The notes under the pieces were generated by a model, which was given only the letters and a program-made list of their open reading frames with translations, was not told the origin of the DNA and searched no databases. A stretch of DNA of 8,696 bases from an uncultured Bacilli bacterium (GTDB taxonomy: Bacteria; Bacillota_I; Bacilli_A; RFN20; CAG-826), in assembly GCA_944358755.1 (NCBI GenBank), contig CALVRY010000043.1, positions 1 through 8,696 on the forward strand, written 5' to 3'. Below are positions 1 to 5,752 of this stretch, piece by piece. A program made the translations under genes and the position numbers. The stretch's first letter is position 1. Each line of letters opens with the position of its first letter.

Positions 1-554
1 TTCATAAATACAGTTACGGCACTTGATGCAAGCATAAGTAAAAAGCCGAAACCAAGTCCATAAATCCAAGTCCATTTATCAGCGAATTCTTTAAAGAATT
101 GGTTGGAGTTATTTGAAAGAATTAAAAATATGATTCCGAGCGTCACAAAATATGAGGCAAAATTTATTGCTCCACTATATGTACCACTAGCAATAAAATA
201 CCATCCACCATTTTGGCCGATTAATTGAAAAATCAACGCTATGACTTTTATGAATAGGAATCCTACGATAAAAAAAGTTAATGATTTCATAGGATTTATT
301 TTCATTACTCTACTTTCAAAATCAAAAAATTTTACTTTTTTTGTGTCTTCAACTTTCGAATTACTTTCGTTTTTAAATAAAATTTCCGGAGTTTTTTCAA
401 AATTCTCTATATTTTTTTCATCGGTATTTTTTTCTAAAGTTTCGTTTGCTTTCGCTTTTAAATCGTGATTTTGTGGATATCCGCAATATGGACAAGACTC
501 ACAATCTTCATCAATAAATAAACCGCATTTTTCGCATTTAACTTTTTCTTTCAT
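1..554 (-). CDS. Partial membrane protein with N-terminal zinc ribbon, possible CPBP-family intramembrane protease
   Basis: The frame is open from the ATG at 554-552 to the left edge, giving 184 codons with no stop; the C-terminal part lies outside the window. Residues 7-24 hold two CxxC knuckles (C7/C10 and C21/C24, the second as CPYCGY), a typical zinc ribbon, with an extra C18 between them. A charged, low-complexity Lys/Glu/Asn linker follows (about 31-88). Then come three hydrophobic segments at about 91-113, 129-148 and 163-184. A zinc ribbon plus linker plus membrane bundle is known for CPBP (Abi) proteases in Bacillota, and the segment starting WIYGLGFGF resembles the helix before the catalytic region in that family. 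The catalytic Glu/His motifs would lie outside the window, so this assignment is inference; a generic zinc-ribbon membrane protein is the alternative. There is no Shine-Dalgarno sequence. A TATAAT box (569-564, minus strand) lies 9 bases before the ATG, so the mRNA may be leaderless. It is transcribed divergently from the yigZ run. Confidence 0.75.
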   Translation of the reverse strand, partial: MKEKVKCEKCGLFIDEDCESCPYCGYPQNHDLKAKANETLEKNTDEKNIENFEKTPEILFKNESNSKVEDTKKVKFFDFESRVMKINPMKSLTFFIVGFLFIKVIALIFQLIGQNGGWYFIASGTYSGAINFASYFVTLGIIFLILSNNSNQFFKEFADKWTWIYGLGFGFLLMLASSAVTVFM

Positions 555-557
555 ATG

Positions 558-579
558 TTAGTTATTATATAATAACTAA
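558..579. promoter_or_regulatory. 22-base perfect palindrome forming an apparent two-way promoter
   Basis: Bases 558-579 read the same on both strands (half-site TTAGTTATTAT, no mismatch, no spacer, centre between 568 and 569). The symmetry puts TATAAT on the plus strand at 568-573 and on the minus strand at 569-564, so the two -10 boxes overlap. The plus box lies 14 bases before the yigZ ATG (588). The minus box lies 9 bases before the ATG of the divergent membrane-protein gene (554). No good -35 hexamer is visible on the plus strand. On the minus strand, TTTACC (595-590) is a weak candidate at a long 20-base spacing. The site could also be a dimeric repressor operator. The palindrome is seen directly; the promoter role is inferred. 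Confidence 0.6.
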
Positions 580-587
580 AAAGTTTT

Positions 588-1199
588 ATGGTAAATAAAT
601 GTATTTTAAAAGAGACATATGTAAACGAAATTGAGGTTGAGAAATCTAAATTTTATGGGATTATTTTTCCTGTAGAAAGCAAAGCTCAATTTGAGAATAT
701 TTTGGAAAAAATTAAAAAAGATTATCCAAAAGCCACTCATTATTGTTATGCATATATTATTGAAAATGATAAAAAAGCAAGCGATAATGGTGAACCAAGC
801 GGAACTGCTGGAAAACCAATTTTAAGTATTCTTGAAACTCATAATCTAAATAATACAGGTCTTGTTGTGGTTAGATATTTTGGTGGAACTCTATTAGGTG
901 CAGGGCGATTAACAAGAACTTATTTTTTAGCCGCAAATGAAGTTTTTAAGATTGCACACTTATATAAAGCAGTCCAAAAGACCAAAGTTAGAGTATCTCT
1001 TGAAATAGATGTTTACGACAAGTTTCTAAATTATTTAAATAAAATGCATTATATAGTCATTAAAACAGTGTTTAATGATAAAATAACAATGGATTTTTTG
1101 GCAGAAAAAGTTTTTGATAAATCTAGCTTGAATTTCTTTTTAAATAAAGTGATGGTTGTGGGTGAAATACCTTATGAATATGCGGAGGAATTAAGATGA
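588..1199 (+). CDS. yigZ: YigZ/IMPACT family protein
   Basis: 203 residues, the normal length for bacterial YigZ/YvyE. The N-terminal IMPACT domain (about 1-120) carries both family signatures: GEPSGTAGKPIL at 68-79 and RYFGGTLLGAGRL at 96-108. The C-terminal part (about 130-200) matches the position of the small ferredoxin-like DUF1949 domain, which resembles an EF-G domain. Eukaryotic IMPACT modulates GCN2 in translational control. The bacterial role is not settled, but a link to translation or nucleic acid binding has been proposed from the fold. The ATG at 588 is preferred because the usual short family N-terminus begins there, although no Shine-Dalgarno sequence precedes it and the TATAAT box is only 14 bases upstream. 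It leads the four-gene run. Its TGA stop (1197-1199) overlaps the mrp ATG (1196-1198) as ATGA, which suggests translational coupling. E. coli yigZ sits next to pepQ, a prolidase, and here an Xaa-Pro peptidase lies two genes downstream. Confidence 0.93.
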   Translation: MVNKCILKETYVNEIEVEKSKFYGIIFPVESKAQFENILEKIKKDYPKATHYCYAYIIENDKKASDNGEPSGTAGKPILSILETHNLNNTGLVVVRYFGGTLLGAGRLTRTYFLAANEVFKIAHLYKAVQKTKVRVSLEIDVYDKFLNYLNKMHYIVIKTVFNDKITMDFLAEKVFDKSSLNFFLNKVMVVGEIPYEYAEELR

Positions 1200-2056
1200 G
1201 AAAGTTATATGATGTAGATTGTGATGGAAATTGTGCAGGATGTGCTTCAGCAAACCCTGATGGAACATGCGGAGCAAGTGGAGGCGGCATTGAAAAATGT
1301 AAGCCAAACGCCAGCACAAAAATTAAAAAAATTATTGGCGTAGTTAGTGGAAAAGGCGGAGTTGGAAAAAGTTTTGTCACTTCCTTAATTGCAAGTTATT
1401 TAAATAAAGAAGGCAAAAAAGTTGGAATTTTAGATGGAGATATTGTTGGTCCATCAATCCCAAAGGCCTTTAACATTCATTCAGCTGCTTATGGTAATGC
1501 TGAAAAATTAATTGTTCCTGCAAAAACTGAGAGTGGAATCAAATTAATTTCTACAAATATGATGCTCGAGCATGAAGATGATCCAATTATCTGGAGAGGA
1601 AGCTTAGTCTCTTCACTTTTGAAACAATTCTATACTGATGTTGCTTGGGGAGAATTAGATGTTTTGCTTATTGATATGCCTCCAGGAACAAGTGATGTAA
1701 CTCTTACCGCATTTCAATCATTACCACTTGATGGAATTGTGATTGTAACTTCTCCACAAGATTTAGTTTCATTAATCGTTAAAAAGGCGATTAATATGGC
1801 AAAGATGATGAATATTCCAATTCTTGGCGCAGTTGAAAATATGTCTTATGTTTTGTGCCCAAAATGTGAAAATAAGATTGAAATCTATGGTCCAAGCAAA
1901 TTAGATAGTTTTTCAAAAGAAACAGGAGTCGAGCCTTTAGCAAGACTTCCAATTAAAGAAGGCACGAGCGCTTTAATTGATAATGGAAGAGTTGAAGAGG
2001 TTTCGCTTGATGAAATTAAACCTGTTATCGAAAAAATTAATGATTTGAGGAAATAA
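1196..2056 (+). CDS. mrp: Mrp/Nbp35-type iron-sulfur carrier ATPase
   Basis: 286 residues. This cytoplasmic P-loop ATPase family binds a [4Fe-4S] cluster at a dimer interface and passes it to apo-proteins. The deviant Walker A motif GKGGVGKS is at 52-59 with its signature Lys53. Walker A' (ILDGDIVGPSIP) is at 78-89, and the DMPPGTSD motif at 160-167. The paired cysteines C221 and C224 (CPKC, after ENMSYV) are the cluster ligands of the family. The DUF59 domain found at the front of many bacterial Mrp proteins is absent. In its place residues 9-35 carry five cysteines (C9, C13, C16, C25, C35), with CxxC at 13-16, recalling the N-terminal cluster motif of eukaryotic Nbp35. A strong Shine-Dalgarno site GGAGGA (1184-1189) lies 6 bases before the ATG and inside yigZ. 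The stop is followed after 2 bases by pepP. The family assignment is secure; the client proteins are unknown. Confidence 0.95.
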   Translation: MRKLYDVDCDGNCAGCASANPDGTCGASGGGIEKCKPNASTKIKKIIGVVSGKGGVGKSFVTSLIASYLNKEGKKVGILDGDIVGPSIPKAFNIHSAAYGNAEKLIVPAKTESGIKLISTNMMLEHEDDPIIWRGSLVSSLLKQFYTDVAWGELDVLLIDMPPGTSDVTLTAFQSLPLDGIVIVTSPQDLVSLIVKKAINMAKMMNIPILGAVENMSYVLCPKCENKIEIYGPSKLDSFSKETGVEPLARLPIKEGTSALIDNGRVEEVSLDEIKPVIEKINDLRK

Positions 2057-2058
2057 AA

Positions 2059-3321
2059 ATGATAGAGAAAAAAGAATATTCTCAAAGAAGAGAAAAGATT
2101 TATAACACTATCGAAGACAATAGTGTTGTTATTCTTTATGCTGGGTGCGCACCAAAAAAGAGTGCTGATGAAAATTATGAATTTATAGTCAATCGCAATT
2201 TTTACTATCTAACTGGTATTTCTCAAGAAAATTCCATTTTTCTTGCATATAAACAAGATGGTATTGTTAATGAATTCTTATTTATCCTAGAAAATGATGA
2301 AAATATTGAAAAATGGGTTGGTAGAAGAATAACGATAGAAGAAGCAAGAGAAACAAGCGGAATCAATAATGTTTTGTCGTTAAATTCATTTCATAGTGAA
2401 CTTGATCTTATTTTAACTAAGAAAAAAACTGGATTAGAGGATTTAAAGACTCTCTATCTTGATTTAGAACCACAAAATTTATTGGACGATTTCAAAACTA
2501 CAAAAGATGTTGGCGAAGCACTTGTTTTAAACTATCCTTGGTTAACTTTAAAGGATATTTATCGAACAATAATTTTAAAAAGAATGGTGAAGTCTCCTGC
2601 TGAAGTTGCTGAAATTCAAGAAGCAATCAACAAAACTAATATGGGTTTAAAAAATATTCTTAAAAAAATTAGACCAGGTCTTTATGAATATCAATTATCT
2701 TCACTTTTTTATTACACTATCCAAGATTACGACCATAGCGAATTATCATTTCCTACAATATGTGCAAGTGGAGCAAACGCAACAACTTTACATTATCCTT
2801 TCGCTAATGATGTAATTAAAGATGATGAATTAGTTCTCTTTGATTTAGGTAGTCAAAATAATAAATATTGTGGAGATATTTCCAGAACTTATCCAGCAAG
2901 CGGAAAATTTACTGATAAGCAAAAAGAAATTTATAGTATTGTTTTAAACTGCAATAAAGAGATTATTAAAGCTATAAAACCAGGTGTTACTTTAAAAGAA
3001 TTAAACACTCTTGCAACTAAAATCCTTGCAGAAGGGCTATTAAATTTAGGAATTATTGAAAACGAAACCGAAATTAAGAAGTATTATTTTCATTCAATTG
3101 GCCACCATTTAGGTCTTGATACACACGATCCAAGTGATAACACTTTACCTTTGGTACCAGGGAATGTAATTACAGATGAACCTGGACTATATATTAAAGA
3201 ATTAGGTATTGGAATTAGAATCGAAGATGATATTCTTGTTACTGAAGATGGCAGTTACAACTTATCAAACGGAATAATTAAAGAAGTAAATGATATAGAA
3301 AAGGCTCTTAAGTTTAGGTAA
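2059..3321 (+). CDS. pepP: Aminopeptidase P (Xaa-Pro aminopeptidase, peptidase family M24)
   Basis: 420 residues, close to E. coli PepP (about 440). It removes the N-terminal residue from peptides with proline in second position, using a two-metal (usually manganese) centre in the cytoplasm. Residues 1-150 form the AMP_N domain, including the characteristic NRNFYYLTGI stretch (45-54). The pita-bread catalytic domain runs from about 175 to 415. All five metal ligands can be matched to PepP: D262 (FDLGS), D273 (CGDISRTYP), H349 (in HSIGHHLGLDTHD, 345-357), E374 (DEPGLY) and E389 (GIRIEDD). The supporting residues H245, H356 and R387 are also present, so it should be active. A GAGGA site (2047-2051) lies 7 bases before the ATG and inside the end of mrp. 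The gap to mrp is 2 bases and to the HAD gene 3 bases, so all are probably on one transcript. Prolidase (PepQ) is the alternative, but the long AMP_N domain favours aminopeptidase P. Confidence 0.95.
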   Translation: MIEKKEYSQRREKIYNTIEDNSVVILYAGCAPKKSADENYEFIVNRNFYYLTGISQENSIFLAYKQDGIVNEFLFILENDENIEKWVGRRITIEEARETSGINNVLSLNSFHSELDLILTKKKTGLEDLKTLYLDLEPQNLLDDFKTTKDVGEALVLNYPWLTLKDIYRTIILKRMVKSPAEVAEIQEAINKTNMGLKNILKKIRPGLYEYQLSSLFYYTIQDYDHSELSFPTICASGANATTLHYPFANDVIKDDELVLFDLGSQNNKYCGDISRTYPASGKFTDKQKEIYSIVLNCNKEIIKAIKPGVTLKELNTLATKILAEGLLNLGIIENETEIKKYYFHSIGHHLGLDTHDPSDNTLPLVPGNVITDEPGLYIKELGIGIRIEDDILVTEDGSYNLSNGIIKEVNDIEKALKFR

Positions 3322-3324
3322 ATT

Positions 3325-3969
3325 ATGATTAAAAATATATTTTTCGATTTTAATGGCACAATTTTAGATGATGTCCAACTTTGTTTTGATGTGGAAGAGG
3401 AAATTATTAAAGAATATGGCCTTCCAATTCTAACAATGGATTTTTATCTAGATAATTTTTGTTTCCCTGTTAAAAAATATTATGAAAAAGCTGGTTTTGA
3501 TTTTTCGAAATTATCTTATAAGGTAATTTCTGATAAATTTATGTCCCGTTACCTAGAAAGAGAAGGTCAAGAAACTAGATTATATCCAGAAGTTAAAGAA
3601 ACTTTAAAAAAATTAAAAGAAGCAGGGTTTAATTTATATTGTTATTCAGCTAGTGAATATAACATTCTTAAAAAACAATTAACTAACCTAGGAATTATAG
3701 AATATTTTACTGATTTAATCGCTAGCAATAATATAGCGGCAAAGGGAAAACTTGAATATGGCCAAGACTATATTAATGAACATAAAATAGATGCGACAAA
3801 AACCATTATGCTTGGAGATACCTACCATGATTTTGAAGTAGCAAGCGCTTTAAATCTGAAGCCTGTTTTGGTTAGCTTTGGGCACAATTCTAAAAAGGTA
3901 CTTTCTCCATTAAATGTACCAATTATAGATAACTTCTCTAAAATATTAGAAATTGCAAAAAACTACTAA
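3325..3969 (+). CDS. HAD-superfamily hydrolase with altered motif I (DxN)
   Basis: 214 residues, the size of a HAD subfamily I enzyme (PGP/beta-PGM-like) with an alpha-helical cap inserted after motif I at about 16-85. Motif I is DFNGT (8-12): the nucleophile D8 is kept, but the second aspartate, usually the general acid/base, is Asn10. Motif II is S108 in YCYSAS, motif III is K140 or K142 in AAKGK, and motif IV is GDTYHD (164-169), with D165 and D169 as Mg ligands. Most relatives are small-molecule phosphatases, such as phosphoglycolate phosphatase. The substrate cannot be read from the sequence, and Asn at the acid/base position could slow or change the chemistry. Only a weak ribosome site (TAGG, 3315-3318) precedes the ATG, 3 bases after the pepP stop, so translation may depend on coupling. 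It is the last gene of the run; the repeat-rich gap follows. Confidence 0.88.
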   Translation: MIKNIFFDFNGTILDDVQLCFDVEEEIIKEYGLPILTMDFYLDNFCFPVKKYYEKAGFDFSKLSYKVISDKFMSRYLEREGQETRLYPEVKETLKKLKEAGFNLYCYSASEYNILKKQLTNLGIIEYFTDLIASNNIAAKGKLEYGQDYINEHKIDATKTIMLGDTYHDFEVASALNLKPVLVSFGHNSKKVLSPLNVPIIDNFSKILEIAKNY

Positions 3970-3974
3970 AAAAC

Positions 3975-4138
3975 TTGCAAAAACCATATATTTTTTGAAA
4001 AAAGTATAGAAATTTTGAAAAAAACGTAGGAAATTTGTTAAAAAAGATATACTTTTTTGAAAAAACAATGGAAATTTTGTAAAAATATATATGTTTTTTG
4101 AAAATTTATACTATTTTTTGCACAAAATAGTATAATTT
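3975..4138. repeat. Degenerate tandem array, about 20-base period, eight TTG + A-tract units
   Basis: This array fills the 174-base gap between the HAD gene and cls. Units begin TTG, with the G at 3977, 3997, 4017, 4037, 4059, 4079, 4100 and 4120, so spacings are 20, 20, 20, 22, 20, 21 and 20. The core is a T-tract, a G, then an A-tract (best form TTTTTTGAAAAAA), followed by a variable ATA-containing middle. Two longer stretches also match each other: 3986-4020 resembles 4048-4083, with the shared block GAAATTTTG at 4009-4017 and 4071-4079. The period is not a multiple of three and no long frame is open, so it is not a decayed gene. T/A tracts spaced by about two helical turns predict intrinsically bent DNA. 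A protein-binding array, a promoter-activating curved region or a slippage-derived sequence are all possible. No function is assigned. Confidence 0.7.
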
Positions 4139-4142
4139 TTTT
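4106..4142 (+). terminator. AT-rich hairpin followed by T-run, possible intrinsic terminator
   Basis: Bases 4106-4117 (TTATACTATTTT) pair perfectly with 4124-4135 (AAAATAGTATAA) as a 12-base stem around the loop TTGCAC. Seven T's follow immediately (4136-4142). This is the shape of a rho-independent terminator and would end the yigZ-mrp-pepP-HAD transcript. However, only one of the 12 pairs is G-C, so the hairpin is weak. It also abuts the cls start codon, and its 3' arm contains the cls -10 candidate. The palindrome could therefore be an operator instead. Confidence 0.4.
4131..4136 (+). promoter_or_regulatory. Candidate -10 box for cls
   Basis: TATAAT is a perfect consensus -10 hexamer ending 7 bases before the cls ATG (4144). 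Transcription would start at or next to the start codon and make a leaderless mRNA, which fits the lack of a Shine-Dalgarno sequence. No convincing -35 is found at 16-18 bases (4107-4114 reads TATACTAT), so activation by the upstream A/T-tract array or by a protein may be needed. Confidence 0.45.
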
Positions 4143-4143
4143 A

Positions 4144-5739
4144 ATGGAAGATAAATTAAAAAAGATTCGAAAAAAGAGAAAGCCTTCTCATTTTAGATTT
4201 TTAGTAGCTGCCCTCGTTTTTTTAATCGGAACCATCGTTTTAGTAGGGCTATTTTTTGTTCTCGTTTTAATTGAATCGGTTGGCCGATATTTTTACATTC
4301 CTATTTTAACTATTGTATTAATTGACATAATTTGTGGTTTATTTATAGCCAATTCGCAATCACAAGTAGATTTTAAGGTTTCTTGGCTGACTATTTTGCT
4401 CTGTTTACCTCTTATTGGTGCCATTTTATATCTTTTATATGCGCAAAAGATTACTACAAAAGGTAAAAGGGCATTAAGAAGAAACGTTATTAATAAAAAG
4501 ATTAAAGAAGGAAGAATTGATTCGACTAAGATTTTAGAAGAACTTAAAGAAGAAAATGATGATGCTTATGTTATAGCTAATAAAATTTATAAACAAAGTT
4601 ATTTTTCTATTTATAAAAATACTTCTTTTGAATATTACGCTATGGGAGAACAAGGCTTTCCTGTAATGATAGAAGAACTTAAAAAAGCGAAGAAATTCAT
4701 ATTTTTTGAGTATTTTATCATTGAAAGTGGCAAGTTCTTTGATGAAATTTATTCTATTTTGATTCAAAAAGCTAAAGAAGGCGTTGATGTTAGAATGATT
4801 TATGATGATTTTGGAAGCGTAGCCAAAATTAATTCTTATTTTTATAGAGATGCTGAAAAAAACGGCATAAAATGTTTCCCATTTAATCGTTTAAGACCAA
4901 TGGTTGACATCCGTCAAAATAGTAGAGATCACAAGAAAATTTTGGTTATTGATGGTGTTGTTGGATTTAGTGGCGGATGCAATATTGCAGATGAATACAT
5001 TAATAAAGTTGTTCGTTTTGGAGTGTGGAAAGACAATATTTTTATGCTTAAAGGCGATGCAGTAAATGGCTTAACTACCATGTTTTTATCAACTTGGTTT
5101 ATTAATAAAAGACGTGGAAGTGATGAAAAACCAAAAGATTATTTCTTCGATAAGATGAAGGATTCGAGGCCTGATGTTGTGCCTGAATTTGATGGCTATT
5201 TTCAACCTTTTCAAGAGGTTCCATTTGATGGAGAAAATGGCTTAAGAGACGCATTTTTACAAATTATTACATCTAGTAGAAAGTATTGTTATATTTCAAC
5301 TCCATATTTAATCCCTGATAGTGAAATTTTAACTGCTCTTGAAACAGCAGCTAAAAGTGGAGTCGATGTTAGAATTGTTACTCCAGGAATTCCAGATAAA
5401 AAGATCGTTTATTCAATTACAAGAAGCTATTACGCAAACTTATTATTAAGTGGGGTAGAAATTTACGAATATACTCCAGGTTTTAATCACGCAAAAATCA
5501 TTGTTAGTGATGATGTTGTTTCAATTACTGGAACTGGAAACCTTGATTTTAGAAGTTTTTACTTACATTTTGAAGACAGTGTTTTAATCTGCCTTTCACC
5601 AAAAATTAAAGAAATTAGAAATGATCTTTTAGGAATGATGGAAGATGGCAAAAAAGTAAATATTAAAGAATATTTAAATATTCCTTTTCATAAAAAAGTT
5701 ATATGGGCTTTATTAAGAATTTTGGCGCCTCTTGTCTAG
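4144..5739 (+). CDS. cls: Cardiolipin synthase (phospholipase D family)
   Basis: 531 residues, slightly longer than typical bacterial Cls (about 480-510). It condenses two phosphatidylglycerol molecules into cardiolipin and glycerol at the membrane. After a Lys/Arg-rich start come three hydrophobic helices at about 19-44, 50-70 and 80-100; many Cls proteins have two. Two PLD domains follow, each with a complete HKD motif: H263, K265 and D270 (RDHKKILVIDG, with GFSGGCN after), and H449, K451 and D456 (FNHAKIIVSDD, with GTGNLDFRS after). Both halves of the active site are intact, so activity is expected. No Shine-Dalgarno sequence precedes the ATG, and TATAAT ends 7 bases upstream, suggesting a leaderless message. 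The TAG stop (5737-5739) lies 13 bases before the ABC ATPase start. Co-transcription with the transporter is likely and suggests a shared envelope role, but that is inference. Confidence 0.94.
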   Translation: MEDKLKKIRKKRKPSHFRFLVAALVFLIGTIVLVGLFFVLVLIESVGRYFYIPILTIVLIDIICGLFIANSQSQVDFKVSWLTILLCLPLIGAILYLLYAQKITTKGKRALRRNVINKKIKEGRIDSTKILEELKEENDDAYVIANKIYKQSYFSIYKNTSFEYYAMGEQGFPVMIEELKKAKKFIFFEYFIIESGKFFDEIYSILIQKAKEGVDVRMIYDDFGSVAKINSYFYRDAEKNGIKCFPFNRLRPMVDIRQNSRDHKKILVIDGVVGFSGGCNIADEYINKVVRFGVWKDNIFMLKGDAVNGLTTMFLSTWFINKRRGSDEKPKDYFFDKMKDSRPDVVPEFDGYFQPFQEVPFDGENGLRDAFLQIITSSRKYCYISTPYLIPDSEILTALETAAKSGVDVRIVTPGIPDKKIVYSITRSYYANLLLSGVEIYEYTPGFNHAKIIVSDDVVSITGTGNLDFRSFYLHFEDSVLICLSPKIKEIRNDLLGMMEDGKKVNIKEYLNIPFHKKVIWALLRILAPLV

Positions 5740-5740
5740 C

Positions 5741-5745
5741 GAGGA
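5741..5745 (+). promoter_or_regulatory. Ribosome binding site that fixes the ABC ATPase start
   Basis: GAGGA lies 7 bases before the ATG at 5753 and directly after the cls stop. The frame is open further upstream to a TTG at 5732, but that TTG overlaps the cls end and has no ribosome site before it. The ATG at 5753 is therefore the supported start. Confidence 0.75.
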
Positions 5746-5752
5746 TCAATTT

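Noticed and set aside
241..468. A 75-codon plus-strand open frame near the left end
   Set aside because: It lies antisense to the zinc-ribbon membrane-protein gene, is rich in Phe/Ser/Lys as expected of a reverse reading, and has no ribosome site.
1197..1199. TGA read as tryptophan (Mycoplasma-type code)
   Set aside because: All tryptophans at conserved and other positions are TGG and no long frame contains an internal TGA. Reading through this one would add only six codons before a TAG.
1123..1380. An 85-codon minus-strand open frame across the yigZ-mrp junction
   Set aside because: It is antisense to two well-recognised genes and its Pro-rich product matches nothing familiar.
3978..3997. 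A terminator directly after the HAD gene (CAAAAA pairing with TTTTTG)
   Set aside because: The six-base stem has a single G-C pair and no separate T-run follows. It is better explained as part of the repeat array.
4091..4135. A 14-codon leader peptide (ATG at 4091, TAA at 4133) before cls
   Set aside because: It has no ribosome site, its Phe/Tyr/Leu-rich product simply reflects the T/A tracts, and its stop falls inside the -10 box. It is a chance frame.
3975..4138. The periodic gap as a CRISPR array
   Set aside because: The unit is about 20 bases in all, with no fixed repeat plus unique 25-40 base spacer, the units are degenerate, and no cas genes are present.
5732..5752. TTG at 5732 as the start of the ABC ATPase
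   Set aside because: It overlaps the cls stop and has no ribosome site, while the ATG at 5753 has GAGGA 7 bases upstream and gives the normal family length.
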